This document shows, piece by piece, positions 21,750 to 32,200 of a DNA stretch of 64,000 nt. How positions within the stretch are numbered: position 1 is the stretch's first letter; every line of letters starts with the position of its first letter. Origin of the DNA: Trachythela sp. YZ-2020 (lineage: Eukaryota; Cnidaria; Anthozoa; Malacalcyonacea; Clavulariidae); NCBI GenBank assembly GCA_016169945.1, contig JADLSH010000186.1:2108001-2172000 (forward strand), given 5' to 3'. The translations under genes and the position numbers were made by a program. Under the pieces are notes generated by a model. That model searched no databases and was not told the origin of the DNA. It worked only from the letters and a program-made list of their open reading frames with translations.

Positions 21750-24700
21750 TGTACCCTGCTTCTTTTTTACCTATCACCGAAGACTGATGACCCCAATGGA
21801 ATTAATATCTCAGCAAATGGATATATGCACCCCCCAAATTACTCTCACAAAGCATAGATCTCCCAACCCTGGCCGAAACCCTTAATGGAGATGGTGGAAA
21901 GAAGTCAAATCGCTGGGTGGTTTGAAATCCCGTGGGTCCTAGATCAACCAGTTAATATCGGAAGAAACTCCATCCTGTAAAGACTTAGCCGAGACATACA
22001 ACAACTTCCTTGTTGGACTCATATCGCATTTTAGTCCCTTAGAACCCAGGGGCGGATCCAGGGGTAGTCAACCCGGTCACGCGACTAGGGTAAAAAATTG
22101 CGAAGTTAATTAATTCGAATTCAAATCGCGGTCCAGTTATCAAATTGGTTCAGTGGCGTCAGTATATCTAAGTTCGTAGTCCAGTAATTACATTGCGTTC
22201 AGCGGTAAAGGTTTATGTAAAGCAATATGACGATCAGTCAAAACAGCGGTCTTCCGCTTGAATCTTGACCGACTTGGTGGCAAGTCTGGTCATTTGATTG
22301 GTTAGCAGCGATGTTGACCACTTACCGGGGAGTTCTGACCGGGCAACTCATCAGGGGCACAAATATAAGCTCTGCCATTGGCCAATCCTAAAAAATATCT
22401 GAGTTCTCATTGGCTGCATAATTTTGACCGATCAGAGCGAATCAGCCTGATCAGCCTGAATATATTTATAGAACTGCAAAGGTTCAACAAAGTAGCACAG
22501 CCAGAAATCCCAATGTCTGCCAGTATTTACGAGACCGTACAGTCCGTGTTTGCGAAAAACGATCGGCGATATCTTCAAGATATTGAAGTTGATCTAAAGA
22601 AGCGAATAGATGCTTCACCGAAGAGTTCTGTTGAAGAGCTAGTAATGTTTATTTGTGCGCAAAGTATTGACCCGCGTAGGTGATGAGGTGAACTTATTTA
22701 CATAATATTGCGGTCAAGACTTAGACTCGACGCTTTATAATAATATACTTTATAGATAAGATTTACAGCGAACCAAGTTTAATACCCAGGCGAATCGGAA
22801 GTTTGTTTATGCTTTTTGTGGGCTAATATTAGTTTAATATTATCTATATCTATACTGGATTTATATAATGTATATGGAGCAATATACAAAGGCAATACCA
22901 CATGGCATAGCTTGGTGTAAATGTGTAATACGATCATGTGTTATTTTGTGAAAATCATGTTTTTAATCCACAGCCACATGTTTTTAATCCACAGCCGCAT
23001 TCAATGATTCAAATATTTAAATGTCTGATCAAGTGAAGTGAAATCCCTAAGGAGTGATTTGTTGGAGTCAGTGAGACTGAAAATTGCTATATGGGTCCCA
23101 TCTTATGAGGTTAATTTTTGGCTGAAGCTGCTCCCAGAGTGCCGCAAATGGTGTTTAATTTCCGAGGTTCAAAAATCAAATATTTTCTGGGGGGGCATGC
23201 CCCCAGACCCCTCTAGGTTGCTCGCGCCTTCGGCGCTCGGCTAATTTTGCACCTGCGGCGCAAACTTGGATTGTCAGATATTTTGACTAACGTACGAACA
23301 ATCCTGGATCCGCCCCTGCTTAGTCCAAAATACCAATGATAGACGTTGCCGACCATCCTTCTTATTAATACATGGCAAGTTTATTCAGAACTGCGGCGAC
23401 TCAAAACCATCAAGTCACCTGGCCCGGACATGCTACAAAACAAGATTCTGAAAACTTTTGCTTTCGAATTGGCTCTCGTCATAACTGATATCTACAATAC
23501 ATCAATGCCGCAAGGAGTTTTCCCTGATCAGCTAAAGCGTTCCTTTGTTGTTCCAATACCTAAGATCTCACCCCCTATGTCCATCGAAGACGATTCAAGA
23601 CCAATATCTTTGATAGCTCAAGTCTCTAAAGTGATAGAAGGTTTCACATTAAAATCTCTTCTGTTTGAAGTGGGTGATAAATTGGATATTTTAAAGTCAT
23701 TTGCCTTACCAAAAAAGTCAACCAATCATGCCCTCGTTTACCTTCTTCATTTGATCCTCGCAAGTTTAGACCAAGGCCATTGTTCTGCACGAATTTTCTA
23801 TGCTGACTTTAAAAAAGGATTCGATCTTATGGACCACAATATTATTATTGATGAACTCGAAAACTTCAAGTTAATCCCTCCATTCAAAATTAATTAGATA
23901 TTTCCTTTTCTCGGGAACACTGTGTAAAATTTCGATCATTCACCTCTTCATGGAAGCGCGTTAATGGTGGTTTACCTCAGGGTACAAAACTCGGGCCTCT
24001 TCTCTTCTCTGGCAGGGATGGGTTAAATTTGTAGATGACACCACTGCATTGGAGATAATTCCACGTTGTTTTCCCAGCTTGATGCCTATTCTTGTAAATG
24101 AAATATCTCATTTTGCTTCAAGTAGAGGGATGAAACTTAGTGGTAAGAAATCCAAGGAAATGACAATATCATTCCTCCAATATCACCTTCCACATAACAA
24201 TGCAATCTATATTGATAGCATACCAGTGCAATCAGTATCTTTCATTTGAACTGCTTGGTCTGCTATTGAGAGATGACCTGTCATGGAATGATCACGTTGA
24301 CTATGTAATGAAGAAAGTAAATTCCAGACTATACGCGTTGCGACAGTTGAAAAAAGCTGGATTAAAGATAAAGATATTGTGACCATCTATTTCTCTTTCA
24401 TTAGGTCCAGTATCGAATATAGTGCCTTACCAGCGTGGTCAGCGCTTACCAAAAACCACTCAGACCTGATTGAATCGATTCAGAAAAGAGCCTTAGGCAT
24501 CATCTTTCCTAATAAGACGTACCACGATGCGTTGGTCCATACCGGATTGAAAATGTTAAGCACTCGCAGACATGATTCTTGTGAACAATTCTTTAAAAAA
24601 TTGAGGCTGGAGAGTTTCCCGGGAAATCCGCTCAGAGATATTGTTGAATCTCATCAGGAGTCATATAGGCACAGTTACAATCTTACCTCTGAACCAGATC

Positions 24701-24790
24701 GTACATTGAAGACAAATACAGAACGGTTTGAAAATTTTATAACTGTTAAATATTCCCCAGCCAACGGCGCGAAGCGCCGTTCCGGGCGAT
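21750..24790 (+). pseudogene. LINE reverse-transcriptase pseudogene split by a hAT element
   Basis: Before the insertion one frame reads LAETYNNFLVGLISHFSPLEP (21985-22045). After it come ELRRLKTIKSPGPDML (23368-23430), DDSRPISLIAQVSKVIEGF (23590-23645), FYADFKKGFDLMDH (23797-23840), FVDDTTAL as the catalytic box near 24030, LLRDDLSWNDHVDYVM (24268-24310) and RSSIEYSALPAWSAL (24405-24450). Stops and shifts occur at 23895 and 24245. The fold is that of non-LTR retrotransposons, in a family different from the minus-strand LINE next to it. Confidence 0.8.
22047..23318. mobile_element. hAT-type element, 1.27 kb, non-autonomous
   Basis: Ends CAGGGGCGGATCCAGG and CCTGGATCCGCCCCTG are inverted copies. 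The flanks TTAGAACC and CTTAGTCC look like an eroded 8-bp duplication. Near the right end GGGGGGCATGCCCCCAGACC and GCGCCTTCGGCGCTCGG are typical hAT subterminal hairpins. Inside, 22378-22683 is open for 101 codons (with ASIYETVQSVFAKNDRRYLQ) and stops at TGA 22681; CGTAG|GTGATG beside the stop could be a donor. This may be the first exon of a lost transposase or a captured exon. Confidence 0.8.
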
Positions 24791-24990
24791 AGCCCGGGGC
24801 GAGGGTACTAATTCCGCTCGGTTATTTATCACACCAGGAAAAAAGGAAATCCATGGGAGATCTAAAGTTCATCAATAATCGCCGGCTCTGATCTCAAAAG
24901 TATGGCAGATTGTCAGGAGTGGAGTGAGTGAGATCATAGAAAAACTTGAGAAAGTTTTAAACGTCGCTTTTGGGACTTTATTGGAAGAGC
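24791..24990. repeat. Dispersed repeat, copy 1
   Basis: GCGAGGGTACTAATTCCGCT, TCTAAAGTTCAT, CTGATCTCAAAAGTATGGC and AGGAGTGGAGTGAGT occur in order. The same blocks recur at 34485-34640 with small changes. Unclassified repeat, perhaps the 3' part of the LINE or a MITE. Confidence 0.6.
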
Positions 24991-25916
24991 TGTGGGATGG
25001 ATCTTATCGCTTTAACTTTAGCAAAAAAGATAAGAAGAACTCAAGCGACAAATGAACGAAGAAACTAAAATATATAGAGGCAGGTTTGTTTATATATGAT
25101 TATAAATAAAACAATAAAAGTGTTGATGTATTTTTGTTCTAAAAACTCCTGATTAATATACATAGTTTTTCATTTATTTGCGGTTAAAGTATCATATATT
25201 TTCTATTATCAAAAAGGTATATATTAAAAGGAGAACGGAATCATTTTTGCGATTATATTTTAAACTGATTTCATTTCAAAAAATAATTTATCGGTAAAAT
25301 GCAGTTTAGTTTCATGAACTTTTCGAAACGTTATATATGAACGGAAGGTTGAATTTTACATTAGTTTAAAGCTCATAATGAATAATTACATACCTACAAC
25401 ATAAATTTGGGAATTCTATAGCTAAAACAACTATTTTAAAATTATTTTTGGCCGTTTTGTTCCCTGTTTTGTACTGTGTACTAAACATTTTGTATTATTT
25501 TGTGTTGGTACTTGGTATTGCCATGACTACAGTGCTTCGACTTGAAAAATATTTCTGTTGCGTATCTTTCAAGAAACCCTGTGAAAAACCCTTATATTTC
25601 CCTGTTTCCTTACAGTTCTCCTTTCAAACTATTAGAGTATTGTTTCCTTTCAAACTCATTTGAGATGAAGGAAAACACTTAGTATTTATGTCAAGAAGTT
25701 AATTAATTTATGTGGCGCTGTCCTTTGAGTGCATCTCAAATGGCGGGGAAGGGGGGTGGGGGTCGGGGTAAGGAATTTAATTTCGTTTTTTAGCGAAAAT
25801 GTTGTCTGAATCGAAGACGACCACTGATTTACCGAATCCAATTTCTGTAATTCCAGTCGGAATTGGGCTGCTTTTGAATTACCATTTGTAAACAATAGTT
25901 GTTTTTCTTATTTCAG
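24991..25916. other. AT-rich region without a clear gene
   Basis: A 71-codon hydrophobic open stretch at 25448-25663 has no supported start or splice sites. A G-rich tract lies at 25742-25770. Nothing else is recognisable. Confidence 0.35.
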
Positions 25917-26047
25917 TTGAAAGTGTTGAACAGAAGGTTGAACTAATTGAATCAAATGTTATTGAGAACTCAGAGAGTGAGAAAGAAAATGAATCTGAAG
26001 AAGACACTCCTCTCAACCCAACAGGCACAGTCAAACTTATTTCATAA
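25917..26047 (+). CDS. Possible acidic terminal exon
   Basis: A strong acceptor, GTTTTTCTTATTTCAG, precedes an open frame of 42 codons ending TAA at 26045-26047. The product is Glu/Ser/Asn-rich (ESVEQKVELIESN.., SEKENESEEDTP) and would be a C-terminal exon entered in phase 1. No upstream exon is identified, so the gene it belongs to is unknown. Coding-like composition and the splice site are the only evidence. Confidence 0.3.
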
Positions 26048-26254
26048 ATTAAGGCACCAGAGCTAAAATAACGGCCAAGCTACAGATAATGACTTGACCG
26101 GTCATAATGACCGTTGGGGCAAAAGAGTGACCGGTCAAGTCATTGTCTCAACCGTTTGCATGGCATCAGGAATCTTGTCAGACAAACAAAGACTGTATAA
26201 AGATAAGGAAGCTCTAGCTCTAGTTAATGGTCACAGCCCTGAGCTTAACCTTGT

Positions 26255-26515
26255 TGTTAGAGTTAGACTTAGTGTAAGTATTAGAGTTAGGGCTGGAGAG
26301 AGGGATAGACTTAAAGAGAGGATTAGAGTTAGAGAGAAGATTAGAGTTAGAGAGAGGGTTAGTGTTAGACTTAGCTAGAGAGAGGGTTAGGGTTCGATAG
26401 AGGGTTAGAGTTAGAGAAAATGTTAGGATTAGTGAGAGGGTCAGGGTTAGAGAAAGGGTTAGAGGAATGTTTAGGGTTAGAGTTAGAGAAACGGTTAGGG
26501 TTAGAGGGAGGAGTG
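26255..26515. repeat. Degenerate telomere-like GTTAGRG array
   Basis: Many imperfect copies of GAGTTAGAG, GAGGGTTAGG and GTTAGGGTTAGAG. TTAGGG is the telomere repeat of cnidarians and most metazoans. Here it is diluted by GAGA-rich units, so it is an interstitial or merely G-rich minisatellite, not a chromosome end. Confidence 0.7.
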
Positions 26516-26517
26516 GG

Positions 26518-26735
26518 ATTTATCTTCCTTATATTTATCTTCCTTATCTTTATCTTCCTTATCTTTATCTTCCTTATCTTTATCTTCCTTATTTTTATCT
26601 TCCTTGTCTTTATCTTCCTTATGTTCCTTGTCTTCCTTATCTTTGTCTTCCTTATCTTTACCTTCCTTATCTTTATCTTCATTATCTTTATCTCCCTTAT
26701 CTTCTTTATCTTTATCTTTATCTTCCTTATACTAA
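26518..26735. repeat. CTTCCTTATCTTTAT minisatellite
   Basis: About 14 units of CTTCCTTATCTTTAT or variants, pyrimidine-rich on the plus strand. It directly adjoins the purine-rich array to its left and gives long meaningless open frames on both strands. Confidence 0.9.
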
Positions 26736-26756
26736 GCTCGGCTCGGAGCTAAGCTT

Positions 26757-26975
26757 AGAGTAACTTAGGATATGATACAGTATCTTAGGATATCATGCAA
26801 TATCTTAGGATATCATAGAATATCTTAGGATATCATTCAATATCTTAGGATATCATACAGTATCTTAGGATATCATAGAGTATCTTAGGATATCGTACAT
26901 TATCTTAAGATATCATCCTAGGATATCGTACAGTATCTTAGGATATTATAGAGTATCTAAGGATATTTTACAGTA
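26757..26975. repeat. ~21-bp tandem repeat, TATCTTAGGATATCATACAG
   Basis: About ten copies with a 20-22-bp period. Each has the near-palindrome TAGGATATCATA or CTTAGGATATC. Sequence decays toward the right. Confidence 0.9.
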
Positions 26976-28925
26976 TCTTTTTATCCATTATTCTCCCATT
27001 TTATCCACCAACTATACAAATTGTATTACGTTACCCTGTCCTAGCATTTAAATATTCTCGATTTATTCAAAATTTGTAGCTAGATATTAATCACCGATTG
27101 AGGGCAACGGCAAACGGCAGAGACGAATTTTCTTTCCAGAATTTTCGCTTAACTTCTTCGCTCCGTAGTTTCTTTCTTATCTCAAAAAGATGATGCTCAT
27201 ACATCACAATTTTAAAATAGCAAGTTCATTTTCCCTTTATTGCCTGATAGCGTAGAAATTTCTTTACAATGTTTGTATGAAAACCATTATTGTAAAACTT
27301 GTTGAAACCTCGCTTAAAATCTCCGCTTTTTACACTCTGCTATATATAAACGCTTGAAATTTTGTAAGGTTTAAACCCCGGTAAGAACTATGTATATCTT
27401 TGTAAACTTATCAGGTCGCTATATTGGTCGACTCAGATCACAACCTGATATATAAAGCTGTCAGTGTGAGCGAGATTGTTATTAAAATTGATCGTTTACT
27501 ATTTCATCCTCATTTTATGTTGATGCTTGGCGAGCTCGAGAAAGGGGCGTTGATCTGCCCCTATATATAGCCCTATATGGCCCTATATTACTACTAGCAT
27601 CGCTCTGACGCCTCTTGAGTGTTTCTCTTGTTGACACGTTCAGTAGACTACGCCATTTTTCAAGCGCCATATCCCGTTGCGGCCGCGTGGGGATCTTGAA
27701 TGTAAACATTGTCATAACGGTGGCAATAGACACTTATTACAATGTTATGTACAATGGATTACATTGTCCACTTCGATTTCAAGCTATTATTTCGTGTGCA
27801 TTCAAGCAAATTCAGGAAGTGTCTATAAGGCATGTTCGTTATCTGACGAGTAATCTGAATTAATAAACGACGTAGGCATGTGTTTGCATGTGTTAGTTTC
27901 GAAGGTATTAGTTGTAGTGAAATGCTGGGTACGTACCGCATATATAACTGAGTGTTCCGTTATGGTCAAGTTGTCGTAATGAATCTAAATCTCCGCTCCA
28001 TAATACTAACTTATAGCACCATACGCATACAAATGAGCTATGGCATGTTTACGCCCGTTGCTTTTCAATTCAGTCATATCTACAGTGTAAATGAAGTGTT
28101 TGGTTATTTTTGTTACATTCTATTGTACACTCAAAGCACTATCAAAGCACTATAATATGGCATGTGCAGTGAGTTTTCCGAAAATCGGTAAATTGCATGG
28201 TATAGCTGTGTATATATAGACGTGCGTTTTCCGATTGGATGTATCAATTCAAAAATATAGGCCTATTTCGCAGTTTCACACGATATTTCGCCGCCAATAT
28301 ATTCCTCTTGACACAAATGCCTTTATAAGTAAGGCAAGGTTTTTCAACAGCTTTGTATTTGAAAAGGTATATTGCAACGCAACAATATTACAAGTCTTTT
28401 GCAAGCATGCAGTTTCACAGAATCATGCACATATGTGAGTGCGTACAATTTCTGTAGAATTTCTGTAAAAAATAATGTGCAAAATTAAATTATAACTATA
28501 AGCGAACGCTTAATCTATAGTGAGGGAACGTGAAGAAAAACTCTGGTTAACGCCTTGAAAACATTCTTAATCTATTTTTATGCTTTCCCCGGCTTTCCCT
28601 TGTTTTAAACTGTAAACGAGAGTCTATAGATTTTGGTGGTCTAACTGAAACCCTGATGTTCACGTGTACGTATTATTGATTACGCATTGCTTAAGTGCAC
28701 TATTTATTACACAGCGGGGCAAGCTTTTTACTGAAGTTCAGAGATCCATATTTAGGATGATAATGCATGAAAAGTGCACTTGAAGCTGACGTGCAATATT
28801 ATGGTAAGTGTTGCGTTGCAAACATCGGGGTTTTACACGAACATAGAAAATACTTTTTGACAAAGTTTTTACCAGATTCTGCAACTTACTGTTTATCTAT
28901 AGGCGCAAGCGACATTGTCTAAAAT
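26976..28925. other. AT-rich intergenic region
   Basis: No gene, terminal repeat or RNA could be identified over about 2 kb. The overlapping short open stretches show no exon boundaries or recognisable similarity. CCCCTATATATAGCCCTATATGG near 27557 is a small direct-repeat patch. Confidence 0.4.
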
Positions 28926-29225
28926 TAACATACAATATCAGGTCAAGTGTTGCAGACTGTATCAAATATTAACCGCTATAATCGCAGTAAAACGACGACC
29001 ATAAAGATACTGAGAACTCTGTTTACCTTAAATAATTTTTTCTATCCAATGATAAGCATGAAATATTTTATTGATATTGACATTTTTTCTTGCCTGGGCG
29101 TTGTATTTGGCAATTGCCGCCAAGAACTCGGATAAAATATTTAGCATGATATCAATATTATGTGAAGTGTTGCACTCTGCATCAATTTAAACTGTCAAAA
29201 CAACGATTATAAAGAGATATGTTTG
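28926..29225. repeat. Imperfect duplication upstream of the peptide gene
   Basis: CAATATCAGGTCAAGTGTTGCAGACTG-type sequence with ATCAAATATTAAC and ACGACCATAAAGATAC (28931-29010) recurs at 29150-29222 as ATATCAATATTATGTGAAGTG, TTGCACTCTGCATCAA and ACGATTATAAAGAGATA. A third AAGTGTTGC is at 28806. The second copy ends 35 bp before the ATG, so it may lie in the promoter or 5' UTR. Confidence 0.5.
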
Positions 29226-29256
29226 AAGTTTCTGGTTTGGATGTCGAAGAATAACC

Positions 29257-32200
29257 ATGAATTACTTTACTTTCCTCATCTTTCTTGTGGTCTCGTTATG
29301 TTGGACAAATGCCATCAGCATTTCGAAGAAGGAAGGTAAGAAGCTTATAGATTGATTGATCTAAGCAGAACTGCAAATATTTTATCTATAATCTATATAG
29401 CTATTCATTATAGAATAATACCTAAAATTCTTTCTTGTAAATATTATTTTGTAAGTATTGTTGTGTATAAATATATGGTGCAGTACACCATTGTAACAAT
29501 TTATTACCTGTAGTCTATACTTTACGTAAATATGGTTTGTCCGTCCATTGAAACATATAAAATTGTGTAAAAATAAAGTTCCTTACTTCCCAAAATAGTC
29601 AACAAGCTAGCTATAAACAAGTATAGGGAGATCAGACATGAGACGTGTCGGATAGGCAGTACATTACAATAGCTACATGTCAGAGTTACACACACACCGG
29701 AAAATAAGCTGCTGATAAAATTAAATATGGTTGAGTCATTGCGTACTCAATTAGATTAAGTGAATGTCCATTTCCAGCCGACGATTTTTAAAAATATAAA
29801 ATAAAATAAATTCCAAAGAATTGCATCTTAAAAATTCAAGATATGGATCGAAATCAAGACAAATATGTTTTATTATATATTTACAAAGAGGAGCAAAAGT
29901 CAGTCATACTTTGGCTACTATGGTAATCAGAATGATTATAATTCACATTGATACTGAAAAACACGTAAGTGATGAAGTACCCTAAGTAAATACAATTATT
30001 ATTATTATAAGGCCAATTCAGCAATGACAGTGAGGAAGGAGCAGACAGCGAAGGAGTTGATGAAGGGAATGAAGAAGAAGATGATGAAGATGATGATGAT
30101 GATGATGACGACGATAAAAGTAACAAAACAAAGGTAAGATGGACTATAGATAGTTACAAATTATTTTTAAGGTGAAGTAAGTAATGCGAGAAACAAAATT
30201 GCTTCAATTTGAACTACAATTTCAACGCATATAAACTAAAAGTGTTCAAGCATAAATTATAAAACATGAGACAAGATGCATTCGTCATTCTGTCCAAAAA
30301 GTATGTCCAACAATACTGACAGCGAAATTGCAACTCTTCTAGTATTATCCGTTTGATCTATACACTCGTGTCAGTATGCATAATTAAGAACTGTATATTT
30401 CAAACTCATTAATCAACCATATGTCTTCACTTCGTTCACTAGATGAAGCTGGATACCTGTATATTTGGATCCAGTCCCAGGATTATTACTGACTATAGGT
30501 GATAATTTCACGCATAAATATACGAAGAAGTAGTTAAAATCACATTATTTAAACGTGTGTTACTAGGCGGCTGCAATTTGTTAATATTTATGGTCAATTC
30601 CCCAAGTTATCAAACGGCTTTCTAGAGTTTATTAGAAGTTTTGCCATCTCTGGATTTTTTGAGATATTATCGCCTGCAGCTAAACGAACGGAAAGTCTGA
30701 TATTTTTGACCAAATAAATTTAAATTTGGTAAGGTTCGTAACTGCACTAATTAAACACTATACAATATATAAAATTATGCGTTCAAGCTCCCACATATAC
30801 AAAGCCTTCGTCCTTGTTCGTGAAATAGGGAGCTTAAGATGCACCAAATCTACGACGCGGTCGCTAATAATCGGAAATCAGTTTTACTTTGTTTTTCTCG
30901 TGTCTCAGCTCTGACTTTCTTTACCAACAACAATCCATAATTTTTACCCGTGAAGTGAAACTGTGAGAATAGCGGCAGTTTTTATTCGCGTCCGCGTCGT
31001 AGATTTGGTGCATCTTAAGCTCCCTAATGTCACATATCGATTTGGCCGGCCCATGCCACGGCAAATGCCATATGCATGGACGTTTCTCTGGAACACCAAC
31101 ATGAAACCCCTTAGTAGAAACATCGCACATAGTAATCATCAATCCCTCTTTTGTATACATTTAAACACTGGCTGGCGTGTTCAAAGAGTACTTTACATAT
31201 GAGTCACGATTTAGGAACAGTTACTATCTTTAGACTTTTAGGGTTTGGATTAGGGTTAGGATTAGGGTTAGGATTAGGGTTAGGATTAGGATTAAGGTTG
31301 GGATTAGGGTTGGGATTAGGGTTGGGATTAGGGTTAGGGTTAAAATACAAAAGAATACAAAATAACAAAAGTCTAAAAATAGTAACTCTTCCTAAAACGT
31401 GATAGGTATAGTACTTTATTTGAAAAGTTGGAAAGGTATAGTGTTCTCTAACCAAAATATTTACTGCAAGAAAATCACAGAGAAACGAATTAAATTCAAT
31501 ACTAATAAATGAATTGCTAAAGTTTGCTCTTTTTCACGATAGAATTAAGCGATTCGAAGATAACACATTTGGAACTATTATTTGCTAGTATCAATACTTA
31601 ATTCTGTGGTATGTGGTAATCACAAGAATCACAAAAGAATGATGTCTCAAAGGAATTCAGCCTCTATTTGTATACGCAGGGACGCTGCGAAAGAATCACG
31701 ATTGGGAGGTGCCATATCATAATGATTAACTTTTGCAATTAACGTTTTAGCGTCTTTAGTCTGCAGTCTCGAGATTGTAGCACTTCATAACAGAATACGC
31801 TAACTCTGCCCTTTTATAGCAATGGTTGTTAGGCATGTGTTTTCCAATAGTTGGTAAAGCTATTGACAACTGTTGACCACTGAACATATTTCAGCACAGT
31901 TTTCTGAATTATTGAGGGAATGTCCTCCCCCGGTCGCCGCGACCCTGTTTAAGACATAGAGCTATAAATATTATCACTTCCCGGGACTAGTAGAGTCGAA
32001 TAACCAACTGAAGAAGTTGAGACTATTGAAATAATGATTGAAACCAAAATAAATGTGACGTAGCAGAATGAGAATAGCCAACCTTGATGAACGCAACATT
32101 GTCAGATAGTTGATTATAGAATTAGCTCCACCGTATTACCCAGAATTCTTATTGACGTTCTTTGCGACTCTTCGTCTCCAAACTAAATATACGTAATTCA

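Noticed and set aside
25448..25663. Hydrophobic 71-residue membrane-like frame
   Set aside because: No ATG at the frame start, no splice sites, and T-rich DNA readily gives Leu/Phe/Val runs.
26371..26763. Three long overlapping frames with repeated Ile/Phe/Leu/Tyr or Lys/Ile
   Set aside because: They arise from the CTTCCTTATCTTTAT minisatellite, which is open in several frames on both strands.
29881..30126. 81-codon poly-Ser minus-strand frame
   Set aside because: It is the complement of the Asp codon run in the peptide precursor exon.
31151..31455. Gly-Leu and Asn-Pro repeat proteins
   Set aside because: Translations of the GGGTTA array with no start or splice context.
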